From RAM1 sp041905405 (GTDB taxonomy: Bacteria > Pseudomonadota > Gammaproteobacteria > Burkholderiales > Burkholderiaceae_C): a DNA stretch of 64,000 nt. Where the stretch lies: NCBI GenBank assembly GCA_041905405.1, contig JAYRLC010000019.1, forward strand, positions 6,234 to 70,233, in the 5' to 3' direction. Positions 26,500-34,009 of the stretch are shown in pieces. The position numbers were made by a program, and so were the translations under genes. A model generated the notes under the pieces. That model had not been told where the DNA came from, searched no databases, and worked only from the letters and a program-made list of their open reading frames with translations. The stretch's first letter is position 1. Each line of letters begins with the position of its first letter.

Positions 26500-26823
26500 T
26501 CAGGCCAGCATCTCGAGCAACACGGGGTGCCACAGCGGCAGCGCCACCGCCCCCAGCCTGGTCCCCAGCCGCGCCTTGTCCACGCTGCGTAGCTGGTCCA
26601 GCAGGATGCGCGCATTCCTGCCTTTGAACTTGACCTCGGGCCGGCAGCCCAGCGGCTGGCCAGCGCTGGTGATGGGCGCGACGATCACGCGCGGCAACGC
26701 CGCATTCATGTCGTCAGGCGACACGATCAGGGCGGGGCGTGTTTTCTGGATTTCGGTGCCGACGGTCGGGTCCAGGTTGACCCAGTAGACCTCGCCGCGC
26801 AGAAAACGGCGCGGCTTCACCAT
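26500..26823 (-). CDS. mazF: MazF/PemK-type endoribonuclease toxin
   Basis: A 107-aa toxin. RGEVYWVNLDPTVGTEIQKTRPALIVS is the MazF/PemK signature, followed by RVIVAPITSA. These proteins cleave mRNA at short sequence motifs. The ATG overlaps the stop of the antitoxin gene by seven bases, indicating coupled translation. Confidence 0.92.
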   Translation of the reverse strand: MVKPRRFLRGEVYWVNLDPTVGTEIQKTRPALIVSPDDMNAALPRVIVAPITSAGQPLGCRPEVKFKGRNARILLDQLRSVDKARLGTRLGAVALPLWHPVLLEMLA

Positions 26824-27062
26824 ACCCACTCGCTGTCGTCGCCCAGCGGTGCATCGGCCCAGTCGCGGTCGGCCTTGCTTGCGGACAGGGCCGGGGCGTT
26901 GTCGAACCAGCCTTCACGGACTGCGGCTTTCACGGGCCGGATGATGATCTGCCCGTCCCTGAGTTCCAGGTCAACCTTGTCCTGGATCTGGCAGGACGCC
27001 AGAAAGCTGGCCGGGATCAGGATGCCCCGGGAATTGCCGATGGCGCGAAGCGTTGTCTGCAT
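26817..27062 (-). CDS. mazE: MazE-type AbrB-fold antitoxin
   Basis: An 81-aa antitoxin. MQTTLRAIGNSRGILIPASF is the swapped-hairpin AbrB DNA-binding half. The acidic, tryptophan-containing tail (DRDWADAPLGDDSEWVW) should wrap the toxin. A GTG four codons upstream (ending at 27074) is an alternative start, since neither has a clear Shine-Dalgarno sequence. A perfect palindrome lies directly upstream. Confidence 0.85.
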   Translation of the reverse strand: MQTTLRAIGNSRGILIPASFLASCQIQDKVDLELRDGQIIIRPVKAAVREGWFDNAPALSASKADRDWADAPLGDDSEWVW

Positions 27063-27073
27063 GATGAAACCCA

Positions 27074-27102
27074 CGGTAGTTATAACAAAATTATAACTAC
27101 CG
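27074..27102 (-). promoter_or_regulatory. mazEF promoter with 12-base palindromic operator
   Basis: CGGTAGTTATAA (27074-27085) and TTATAACTACCG (27091-27102) form a perfect 12-base inverted repeat around a 5-base spacer. The minus strand contains an exact TATAAT (27095-27090) inside the repeat, so binding there would block RNA polymerase. A -35 is not obvious. The leader before the start codon would be very short. Confidence 0.75.
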
Positions 27103-27111
27103 GCGATACCA

Positions 27112-27516
27112 TCAAACGTTCTGGTTGCGCATCCAGTCCGCCGTCTGGAAGAAACTGGTCTTCAGCCGGGCGCGCAGGTCGGCGGGCACGCCGGTTTCGC
27201 CCATGGCCTGGTCCATGCACGCGAGCCACTGGTCGCGCTCTTTGATGCCGATGGCGAACGGCAGGTGGCGCGCGCGCAGCATGGGGTGGCCGAAGCGGTC
27301 GGTGTAGTAGGCCGGGCCGCCCAGCCAGCCGCACAGGAACCAGAACAGGCGGTCGCGGGCATTAGCCAGGTCGCTGCCGTGCGCGGCGCGCAGCGCGGCG
27401 TAGCCGGGCTCCAGGTCCATCAGGTCGTAGAAGCGCTCGACCAGCGCCTTCACGCGCGCCTCGCCACCGATCCATTCGAACGGGGTGGCAAAGGGCGGCT
27501 TTTCTTCGATGTTCAT
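27112..27516 (-). CDS. Group II truncated haemoglobin
   Basis: A 134-aa 2-on-2 globin. Residues ATPFEWIGGEARVKALVERFYDLM open the fold, LFWFLCGWLGGPAYYTDRFGHPMLRARH contains the proximal histidine region, and the tryptophan in DQWLACMDQAM is the group II G-helix tryptophan. Such proteins bind oxygen or nitric oxide and are linked to redox or nitrosative stress. The stop lies ten bases upstream of the mazEF palindrome. Confidence 0.92.
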   Translation of the reverse strand: MNIEEKPPFATPFEWIGGEARVKALVERFYDLMDLEPGYAALRAAHGSDLANARDRLFWFLCGWLGGPAYYTDRFGHPMLRARHLPFAIGIKERDQWLACMDQAMGETGVPADLRARLKTSFFQTADWMRNQNV

Positions 27517-27528
27517 GGGGGGACTTTA
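27517..27528 (-). promoter_or_regulatory. Candidate leaderless -10 (TAAAGT) for the truncated globin
   Basis: On the minus strand TAAAGT (27528-27523) is followed by six C residues and then the ATG at 27516. The spacing matches the other leaderless candidates in this window. Confidence 0.35.
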
Positions 27529-27538
27529 CCCCGCCCCA

Positions 27539-30058
27539 CTATTGCGCCGCGCGGCGCAGGGTCTCGACCACCGGGCGGCGCAACACCTCGCGCAGGCCCC
27601 ACCAGCCCGCGGCCAGCGCCAGCCCCGCGCCGGCCAGCGCGCCCGCCAGCGGCACCCACGGCGATCCCGTCCAGGTGAAGTCGAACGCAAAGCGCGCCAG
27701 CGCCCAGCCCACGGCCGTGGCCACGACGCTGGCCAGAAAGCCCGCCAGCAGGCCCACGCCCGCCAGCTCGGCCCGCTGCACGTCACGCAACAGGCTGGCG
27801 CGCGCGCCCACGGCGCGCATGATGGCGAATTCGCGGGCGCGTTCCTCTCTTGTGGCCGTCACGGCGGCAAACAGCACCACCACGCCCGCCGCCAGCGTGA
27901 AGCCGAACAGGAACTCCACCGCGCGGATCACCTTGTCCAGCACACCCTGCACCTGGGTGATGGTGGCCGTCATGTCCACGTTGGTGATGTTGGGAAAGGC
28001 GCGCACCAGCGCGTTGTCAAACCCCCGGGTGTCGGGCGCCCGGAACGCGCTCATGTAGGTGATGGGCACGTCGGCCATTTTGCTGACCGGGTACATGACG
28101 AAGAAGTTGGCCCGCATCGACCCCCAGTCCACCTTGCGCAGCGACGTGATCTTTGCGTCCGTCTGGATGCCGCCGATGTCAAAGCGCAGCGTGTCGCCCA
28201 TCTTGAGCCCCAGCGTCTGGGCAATGCCCTCTTCCACGCTGATGGCGCCGGCTTCTTCGGGCGTCCAGGCGCCGGCCACGATCTCGTTGTGCGCGGGGCG
28301 CTGCGCGGCATGCGACAGGTTGAACTCGCGGTCCACCAGGCGCTTGGCGCGGTCGTCGGCGTAGTCGTCGGGCGACACGGGCTTGCCGTTGACCTGCACC
28401 AGCCGGCCGCGGATCATGGGATACCAGTCGCGCTTGACCACGCCGGCGTCCGTCAACGCCTTCTGGAATGCGTCGCCCTGCTCGGGCATGACGTTGATGA
28501 CAAAGCGGTTGGGCGCGTCGGGCGGCGTGGCCTGGCGCCAGCTGCTGATCAGGTCGGTGCGCAGCAGCACCAGCAGGATCAGCGCCAGCAGCCCCACCGA
28601 CAGCGCGCTGACCTGCACCACGGCGTACGCGGGCCGCGCCGATATCTGCCGCGTGGCCAGCACCAGCCAGCGCGGCGCGGTGGCCTCGTTCACGCTTTTG
28701 CGCAGCAGCTTGACGGCCACCCAGCTCAGGCCGGCGAACACGGCCACGGCCACGGCGAAGCCGCCCACGGCAATCGCGCCCAGCTTGAGGTCCGAGCTTG
28801 CGGCCAGCAGCAGCGCGGCAAACCCCGCCACGCCCACGCCCAGCACGGCCAGCGACGCGGGCTTGAGCCCACCCACGTCGCGGCGGATCACGCGCAGCGG
28901 CGGCACCTGGGCCAGCTGCAGCACGGGCGGCAGGCCGAACGCGAACAGCAGCGTGAGCCCCATGCCCAGGCCGAACGCCACGGGCCACAGGCTGGCGGCC
29001 GGCAACGCCGTGTCCACCAACCCCGCCAGCAGCATGACGAACACATGGTGCACGCCAAAGCCAATCGCCACGCCCAGCGCGCTGGCAAACAGGCCGATCA
29101 GCGCAAACTCGAACGCGTAGCTCATGGCGATGGTGCGCTGGCTCTGGCCCAGCACGCGCAGCATGGCGCAGTCGTCCAGGTGGCTGGCGGCAAAGCCGCG
29201 CGCGGCCAGCGCCACCGCCACGGCGCTGAGCAGCGCGGCCAGCAGCGCCACCAGGTTCAGAAACTTCTCAGCCCGGTCCAGTGTCTGGCGCATCTCGGGC
29301 CGGCCCGATTCAAGCGACTCCACACGCACGCCGCGCACGGCGTTCTGCTTGAGCTCGGCGTCCGCCCACTGGGTAAAGGCGCGCACCTGCCGGTCGTTGC
29401 CCGCCACGGCAAAGCGGTAAGTCAGCCGGCTGGCCGGCTGCACCAGGGCGGTGGCGGCAATGTCGGCCTGGTTGATCATCACGCGCGGCGCGAAGCTCAT
29501 GAAGCCGCCACCACGGTCGGGCTCGGTGACGATGATGCGTGCGATCCGCAAAGACGCATCGCCCAGCAGCAGCGCGTCGCCCATCTTGAGGTTCAGCGCG
29601 TCCAGCAGCGGCGCGTCGACCCAGGCCTCGCCTTTGGCGGGGATGTCGCGCGTGGTTTGGCCCGGCGTGTCGGGAGCCGGCGCCACGCGCAGGCTGCCGC
29701 GCAGCGGGTAGCCGGTGTCCACCACCTTCAGCGCCACGAGCTTGCTGGCGCCGCCGCTGGCGTCGGGCGCGCGGCCCATGGTGGGAAAGCCCAGCGTGCC
29801 GGTGGCCTGCAGGCCCAGTTCGCGCGCGCGGGCGATGAAGGCCTGGGGTGTGGGGTTGTCGCTGCTGACCACGGCGTCGCCGCCCAGCAACTGCCGCGCG
29901 TCGCGGGCCAGGCCCCCCTTGAGCCGGTCGGCAAAAAAGCCGACGGCGGTCAGCGCCGCCACCGCCAGCGTCACGGCCACGATCAGCAGGCGCAGTTCAC
30001 CCGCGCGCAGGTCGCGCCAGAGCGTGCGCCAGCCCAGGCGAAAGGGAGAGTTGTTCAT
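27539..30058 (-). CDS. FtsX-like ABC transporter permease (YbbP type)
   Basis: An 839-aa permease. An N-terminal membrane segment (LRLLIVAVTLAVAALTAVGFFADRL) is followed by a large periplasmic domain, three helices (from about residue 262), a second periplasmic domain and a final FtsX domain near the C-terminus (VEFLFGFTLAAGVVVLFAAV). This duplicated plan matches YbbP, which works with the ATPase YbbA and is associated with the lipase TesA or lipid export. No ATPase gene is beside it, so the partner must be encoded elsewhere. Confidence 0.85.
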   Translation of the reverse strand: MNNSPFRLGWRTLWRDLRAGELRLLIVAVTLAVAALTAVGFFADRLKGGLARDARQLLGGDAVVSSDNPTPQAFIARARELGLQATGTLGFPTMGRAPDASGGASKLVALKVVDTGYPLRGSLRVAPAPDTPGQTTRDIPAKGEAWVDAPLLDALNLKMGDALLLGDASLRIARIIVTEPDRGGGFMSFAPRVMINQADIAATALVQPASRLTYRFAVAGNDRQVRAFTQWADAELKQNAVRGVRVESLESGRPEMRQTLDRAEKFLNLVALLAALLSAVAVALAARGFAASHLDDCAMLRVLGQSQRTIAMSYAFEFALIGLFASALGVAIGFGVHHVFVMLLAGLVDTALPAASLWPVAFGLGMGLTLLFAFGLPPVLQLAQVPPLRVIRRDVGGLKPASLAVLGVGVAGFAALLLAASSDLKLGAIAVGGFAVAVAVFAGLSWVAVKLLRKSVNEATAPRWLVLATRQISARPAYAVVQVSALSVGLLALILLVLLRTDLISSWRQATPPDAPNRFVINVMPEQGDAFQKALTDAGVVKRDWYPMIRGRLVQVNGKPVSPDDYADDRAKRLVDREFNLSHAAQRPAHNEIVAGAWTPEEAGAISVEEGIAQTLGLKMGDTLRFDIGGIQTDAKITSLRKVDWGSMRANFFVMYPVSKMADVPITYMSAFRAPDTRGFDNALVRAFPNITNVDMTATITQVQGVLDKVIRAVEFLFGFTLAAGVVVLFAAVTATREERAREFAIMRAVGARASLLRDVQRAELAGVGLLAGFLASVVATAVGWALARFAFDFTWTGSPWVPLAGALAGAGLALAAGWWGLREVLRRPVVETLRRAAQ

Positions 30059-30113
30059 CGCCCGGACCTTAACCCAGAAGTCTGAGGGGCGAATGAGCGG
30101 GGTTGAATGAGGG

Positions 30114-30260
30114 TTACTTGTTCTTCAGCTTGCCCTTGGGCGCAACGAACGTGGTGGGCGCGATCGGCCGGGTGGAGGTCGAGGACGACTCCTTGGGCGG
30201 AGAGGTGTCCTTCTTGGGCTTCTTCACCATCTTGTTGCTGCGCTGTTCACCTTTTGCCAT
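30114..30260 (-). CDS. Small lysine-rich conserved protein
   Basis: A 48-aa protein, MAKGEQRSNKMVKKPKKDTS followed by a serine/threonine/proline-rich part and a basic KGKLKNK end. It is very basic and probably disordered, suggesting nucleic-acid or ribosome association, but no function is known. AAGGAG (minus strand) lies seven bases before the ATG ending at 30260, which decides the start over one further upstream. Confidence 0.65.
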   Translation of the reverse strand: MAKGEQRSNKMVKKPKKDTSPPKESSSTSTRPIAPTTFVAPKGKLKNK

Positions 30261-30336
30261 GGCGGGCTCCTTGTTGAGTCGTTCGTCAATGTAACGCAAC
30301 GGTGTAGCCTGCCGGAAAGCGCACGTCACAGGAGGG

Positions 30337-30546
30337 CTACTTCCAGTTGAGGTTCAGCTTGCGGTGGGACGCCGCACAATCTCGAAGGTACAAATTGATA
30401 AGGCTTTGATACGGAATGCCAACGTCTTCAGAAATGGCCTTGAAGTACGTGATGGACTCTTCATCAAGCCGGATGGTGATTTGCTTCTTGAGCTGGGCTG
30501 CATAGGGATTCTTTCTTGCAGCGGAGAAGTCGTACTCTTTGCGCAT
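30337..30546 (-). CDS. brnA: BrnA-type antitoxin
   Basis: A 69-aa antitoxin with a ribbon-helix-helix motif (QITIRLDEESITYFKAISED then VGIPYQSLINLYLRDCA). This RHH domain binds the operon's own promoter. It follows the toxin gene by nine bases, the unusual toxin-first order typical of brnTA. AGAGG precedes the ATG on the minus strand. Confidence 0.85.
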   Translation of the reverse strand: MRKEYDFSAARKNPYAAQLKKQITIRLDEESITYFKAISEDVGIPYQSLINLYLRDCAASHRKLNLNWK

Positions 30547-30555
30547 GTGATACCT

Positions 30556-30837
30556 CTACGGATAAGACCTGGATTCCCGGGTCGTTGCCTTTCGGGCAGA
30601 AATGAAACGAATGACATTGCCCTCGTCCCGATAGCAATGACAAACGACAAGCAGCCGCAGCAAACTGCTCAAACCCAGAAGAACAAAGCGATCTTCGTCT
30701 TCTGAGTGGTCTGGGTCGTCTATCAGCCTGGCCCGTTCATCGACAAAGACTGACTTGGCTTCTTCGAAGCTCACGCCATGCTTCTTTGCATTGGCTGCGG
30801 CCTTTCGTTCATCCCACTCGAAGCGAAGCGTGCTCAT
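30556..30837 (-). CDS. brnT: BrnT-type ribonuclease toxin
   Basis: A 93-aa RelE-fold toxin: FEWDERKAAANAKKHGVSFEEAKSVF at the N-terminus and VIRFISARKATTRE at the C-terminus are the BrnT hallmarks. BrnT is a ribonuclease that inhibits translation. Base composition is lower in G+C than the neighbouring chromosomal genes. It lies directly after an attC-like site and carries its own promoter, as toxin-antitoxin cassettes in integrons often do. Confidence 0.88.
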   Translation of the reverse strand: MSTLRFEWDERKAAANAKKHGVSFEEAKSVFVDERARLIDDPDHSEDEDRFVLLGLSSLLRLLVVCHCYRDEGNVIRFISARKATTRESRSYP

Positions 30838-30843
30838 GCCAAG

Positions 30844-30872
30844 ATTTTAACTACATTGTAGTTTTCCGGCAA
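30844..30872 (-). promoter_or_regulatory. brnTA leaderless promoter with inverted-repeat operator
   Basis: On the minus strand TTGCCG (30872-30867), a 17-base spacer and TAAAAT (30849-30844) form a promoter. The brnT ATG begins six bases after the -10. AACTAC (30849-30854) and GTAGTT (30858-30863) form an inverted repeat inside the spacer, overlapping the -10 by one base, a natural BrnA operator. Confidence 0.65.
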
Positions 30873-30899
30873 TCGGAGGCGGTTCTGTTCGCTCTAGAA

Positions 30900-30980
30900 G
30901 CCTAACGCTCGCGTCAACTGCTCCGCCGCCACCGACCCGGCCACGAAGCGCCCACTTCGCGTCGGCGGGTCGGGTTGAAT
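30900..30980 (-). other. attC recombination site of the serine-hydrolase cassette
   Basis: Read on the minus strand, an R'' box ATTCAAC (30980-30974, fits RYYYAAC) and an R' box GTTAGGC (30906-30900, fits GTTRRRY) bound an 81-base imperfect palindrome. Internal complementary arms include CCGACCCG/CGGGTCGG and a GCGAAG/CTTCGC-type stem. It follows the stop codon of the serine hydrolase ORF by 54 bases, the normal position of attC at the 3' end of a cassette. Confidence 0.6.
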
Positions 30981-31034
30981 ACGGGGTCAGGCGGCACGAC
31001 GACGCAGGTATCCAGAGGGGCGCGCACTTGCACG

Positions 31035-32276
31035 TCAGTTACCGAGCGACCTCAGGACACCGTCGAAGAACTTGTCATGGACGGCTGCGATGGCGAAGCT
31101 GCCCATGCGGTAAACGCCGGTGTGGACAACGACGGTGCGCGTTGCCGGGTGGACCGACACCGACTGCCCGCTGTTGCCGCGCAGGGAAAAGCGGTCTTCC
31201 TGCGTCGACACCCAGGTCTGGTAGCCGTAACCGGGATACGGTGCCTGCGAGCTGACAGACGCCTTCACCCACTCTGCGGGGATGACCTGCCGCCCGTCGC
31301 GCGCGCCACCATCGGCGAGCAGCAGCCCCAGGCGTGCCCAGTCGCGCAGCGTCGCGCTGAGGCAGCAATAGCCGAGCTCGTTCCCGGCCGGATCGATGTT
31401 CCAGGCGGCGTCGGACTCGGCACCCATCGGCTGCCAGAGCTTGCGCGTCGTGTAGTCGGACACGCTCTCGCCCGTCGCGCCGCGCAGCACCAGCGCGAGG
31501 ACGAAGGTCTCGGACGAGGCATAGGACCAGCGCTGCCCTGGCGGCGCGACGCGCTCGCGGTACGGCAGCACGGCCGCCGCACCGCCCGGACCGGCCTGGT
31601 ACAGGATCGCCGTGGCGAGCTTCGTCACGTCGTCATAGCCGTTGTAAGCCTCCCAGAACTTCACGCCCGAGGTCATCGTGAGCAGGTGGCGGATCGGCGT
31701 CTCGCCGTACGGATGCCCTTTCAGCTCGGGCACGTATTTCTCGGCAGGGTCGTCGATCGAGGCGATCTTCTTCTCGTCCAGCGCGATCCCCACCAGCATG
31801 CCGATCACGGTCTTGGCCATCGACATGGAGGCAAAGCGGTGTCCGGCGTTGCGCTGGTACTGGTAGCGCTCGGCCAGGATCGTGTCGCCGCGCATGACGA
31901 GCAGCCCGGTGTTGCGGTTTTCGGCAAGGAACTTGTCTGTGCCAAGGGCGGGCTCCTGAGCGGCCCTGCCCAGCGGGCGTGGACTGTCGGACTTCTTCAC
32001 CACGCGCGACGGATAGACGTCGGCGTAGTGGCTGAACAGGCCCACGCGGCACCACTCGGGCGAGTAGATACCCTTCGCGTCGGGGCACACGGGATAGCCC
32101 CTGGACTTGCCCAGAGCTTCTTCGTCAGGCGCCGCGAGCGCCACCGAGGAGAGAAACGCCAGCAGCAAGGCCATGACTGCACGCCCAAGCTTTTGGTGGA
32201 CGCTGTCGCGGGTGATGTGTTGAATCAATGGCATCTGATGCGATTCGAGTCGCTCAAACCAGAAAAGCGTTTTCAT
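31035..32276 (-). CDS. Serine hydrolase, class C beta-lactamase/esterase family
   Basis: A 413-aa exported protein of the AmpC-like serine hydrolase family. A signal-like segment (GRAVMALLLAFLSSVALA) precedes the mature protein. The active-site motif S-x-x-K is in ASMSMAKTVIG, the Y-x-N equivalent is SYASSE, and VHTG near the C-terminus stands for the KTG box. AGGAGG lies nine bases before the chosen ATG. The N-terminus is longer than a normal signal peptide, so a start at a later ATG is possible. True beta-lactamase activity cannot be told from esterase or peptidase activity. It sits as a gene cassette between two attC sites. Confidence 0.82.
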   Translation of the reverse strand: MKTLFWFERLESHQMPLIQHITRDSVHQKLGRAVMALLLAFLSSVALAAPDEEALGKSRGYPVCPDAKGIYSPEWCRVGLFSHYADVYPSRVVKKSDSPRPLGRAAQEPALGTDKFLAENRNTGLLVMRGDTILAERYQYQRNAGHRFASMSMAKTVIGMLVGIALDEKKIASIDDPAEKYVPELKGHPYGETPIRHLLTMTSGVKFWEAYNGYDDVTKLATAILYQAGPGGAAAVLPYRERVAPPGQRWSYASSETFVLALVLRGATGESVSDYTTRKLWQPMGAESDAAWNIDPAGNELGYCCLSATLRDWARLGLLLADGGARDGRQVIPAEWVKASVSSQAPYPGYGYQTWVSTQEDRFSLRGNSGQSVSVHPATRTVVVHTGVYRMGSFAIAAVHDKFFDGVLRSLGN

Positions 32277-32333
32277 GGAGTGCCTCCTGTTTACCTTGCG
32301 ATGGAGTTGGCGCCACGGTGAGCGACGCCTAAC

Positions 32334-33961
32334 GAGGCTGTGCAATAAGCCCGAAACCAGCCACGCGCAGCGCGCCCGATCGTGATTTCCGTGTCCTCAT
32401 GTGAATTCCTCCGCTTGGTGTTGTTGCTTGTGACTTTCGCGGCATTCTGACACCTCGGCTCGATCTGGCAAGGCCCTGCGCCCCGGAATTGCCCGAGCGG
32501 CCCGCACCGGCCCTTCAACCTCTTCGCGTGAACCCGACCAACCGCCCGATCTTCTCGATGTTGTGCACCAGGCAGTACAGCCGCCACTGCGTGCCCACCT
32601 TCTCTTTGCCGCGCAGTGTGAAGCGGTCCAGCCGCTTGGTGTGTCGTATGTTCGCAAACACCGCTTCCACCGTGGCAATGCGCTGGCTGTACAGCTGGCG
32701 GCCTCTGGCCGAGTCGATAGCCCGTTTCATCAGTTCGGTGGCGGTGTGGCCGCTGGCGGGGCCGCGCTCGAAGATCGCCACTTGCCGGATGGGGGTGCGC
32801 TCCGGGCGGCGCAAGCACTGCTCGCGCAGCGTGCAATTGCCGCAGCCGCCTTGCGTTCCCTTGTACTTGTGCGCCACACGTCCGTTGATGCGGCAGTTGT
32901 TCTTCTCATCCACGATGAAGTCCGCCGGCCGGAACAGACGTATCACTTTCTGTGGCCCCTTGGTTTTGTAGTGAAGCGGGTCGGGTTTGTCGCGATGGTG
33001 CTGCTGGCCGGTAAGCCGCTCATCGCGCTTTCTCATCTGGCCATCGGCCACCAGTGCGCAAATGCCCGCCTCATGCAGCGCACGCATGTTCTCGTGGCTG
33101 TGATAGCCCGCGTCGGCCGTCATCAAGGTGTCCTGCCTGGCCTGCGCCCGCGCCGCGTACCCCTGGATCACGCCTTTGCTGGTGGCCATCTTGGCGCTGT
33201 CGTTGTCTGTGACGTTGGATTTGAGTTCCTGGCCTTTGCCGTTGCGCCGGGGCTGCTCGCGCGCGACGAATTCGCGCATCGCCTGTGCCTCGTGGTGCAG
33301 TTCGTCAATGCGCCGCTGGCGACTGTGTTGCCCGTCAGGTGCATCGCCTTCGCCGTCGCGGCTTTGGTGAAGCTCCAGCATTTTGCGCGCGGCTTTGTCC
33401 AGCCGCTGGGCCCGGTGACGTAGTTCGGCGTGGGTGCCACTGCGCTCCTTGCTGGCGTTGCTGGGGAGCTTGACGCCATCGATGGCGAACATCTGCCGTC
33501 CGATCAGGCCCGCGCGGTCGCAGACCAGCAGGACCTGGGTGAACAGCGGCTGGATTTGCCCGGCCAGTTCACGCACGAATTTGGCGATGTGGGTGTAGCT
33601 GGGCTGGCTGTCTGCGCTCAAGGCCATGAACAGCACGTTCTGGCGGCAGGCCGCTTCAATCCTGCGACTGGTGTTCAAGCCCCGGCTGTACGCCAGCAGC
33701 ACGATTTTGAGCATGACGCGCGGGTCGTACGCGCTGGCGCCTGTTTCGTCGTTGCGATATTTGGCATCCAGCGCCGACAGGTCCAGTTCATGGTCTATCA
33801 GGTGGTCCAGCGCGAACTCAAATGTTCCGGGCTGGATCTGCTCGGCAAGCACCACCGGCAGCAGCATCGCGTCTCTGTGTACGGGTTTGTAGCGGGGCAT
33901 GCCACTGGGCATGCAAGCTCAGTGCCTATTTCGAATCGGGCGGGAGTTTTTGCACAGGCTC
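32334..33961 (-). mobile_element. IS1182-family insertion sequence
   Basis: A 1,628-base element. The plus-strand left end GAGGCTGTGCAA and the inverted right end GAGCCTGTGCAA differ at one of 12 positions. AAC flanks both sides (32331-32333 and 33962-33964), a likely 3-base target duplication. It carries a single transposase gene and appears complete. About 180 bases at its left end hold no gene. Confidence 0.85.
32515..33912 (-). CDS. IS1182-family DDE transposase
   Basis: A 465-aa transposase. The N-terminal DUF772-like domain (LDLSALDAKYRNDETGASAYDP, SRGLNTSRRIEAACRQNVLF) is followed by the catalytic core: MFAIDGVKLPSNASKE with the first aspartate, TADAGYHSHENMRAL with the second, and EAVFANIRHTKRLDRFTLRG with the glutamate. 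There is no frameshift, so it should be active. Inverted repeat GCATGCC/GGCATGC (33897-33914) covers its possible start codons and may limit translation. Confidence 0.93.
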   Translation of the reverse strand: MPSGMPRYKPVHRDAMLLPVVLAEQIQPGTFEFALDHLIDHELDLSALDAKYRNDETGASAYDPRVMLKIVLLAYSRGLNTSRRIEAACRQNVLFMALSADSQPSYTHIAKFVRELAGQIQPLFTQVLLVCDRAGLIGRQMFAIDGVKLPSNASKERSGTHAELRHRAQRLDKAARKMLELHQSRDGEGDAPDGQHSRQRRIDELHHEAQAMREFVAREQPRRNGKGQELKSNVTDNDSAKMATSKGVIQGYAARAQARQDTLMTADAGYHSHENMRALHEAGICALVADGQMRKRDERLTGQQHHRDKPDPLHYKTKGPQKVIRLFRPADFIVDEKNNCRINGRVAHKYKGTQGGCGNCTLREQCLRRPERTPIRQVAIFERGPASGHTATELMKRAIDSARGRQLYSQRIATVEAVFANIRHTKRLDRFTLRGKEKVGTQWRLYCLVHNIEKIGRLVGFTRRG

Positions 33962-34009
33962 AACGTTGGAGTTCAGCGGCTGCCGAAGGAAGTCCGCTGC
34001 AATGACGGG

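Noticed and set aside
27485..30085. 866-codon plus-strand frame opposite the FtsX-like permease
   Set aside because: Composition is histidine/arginine/glutamine-rich noise typical of antisense frames; the minus strand encodes a clear permease.
30261..30336. A further attC after brnA
   Set aside because: A single GTTGAGT is present but no partner box or palindrome at a sensible distance before the next gene.
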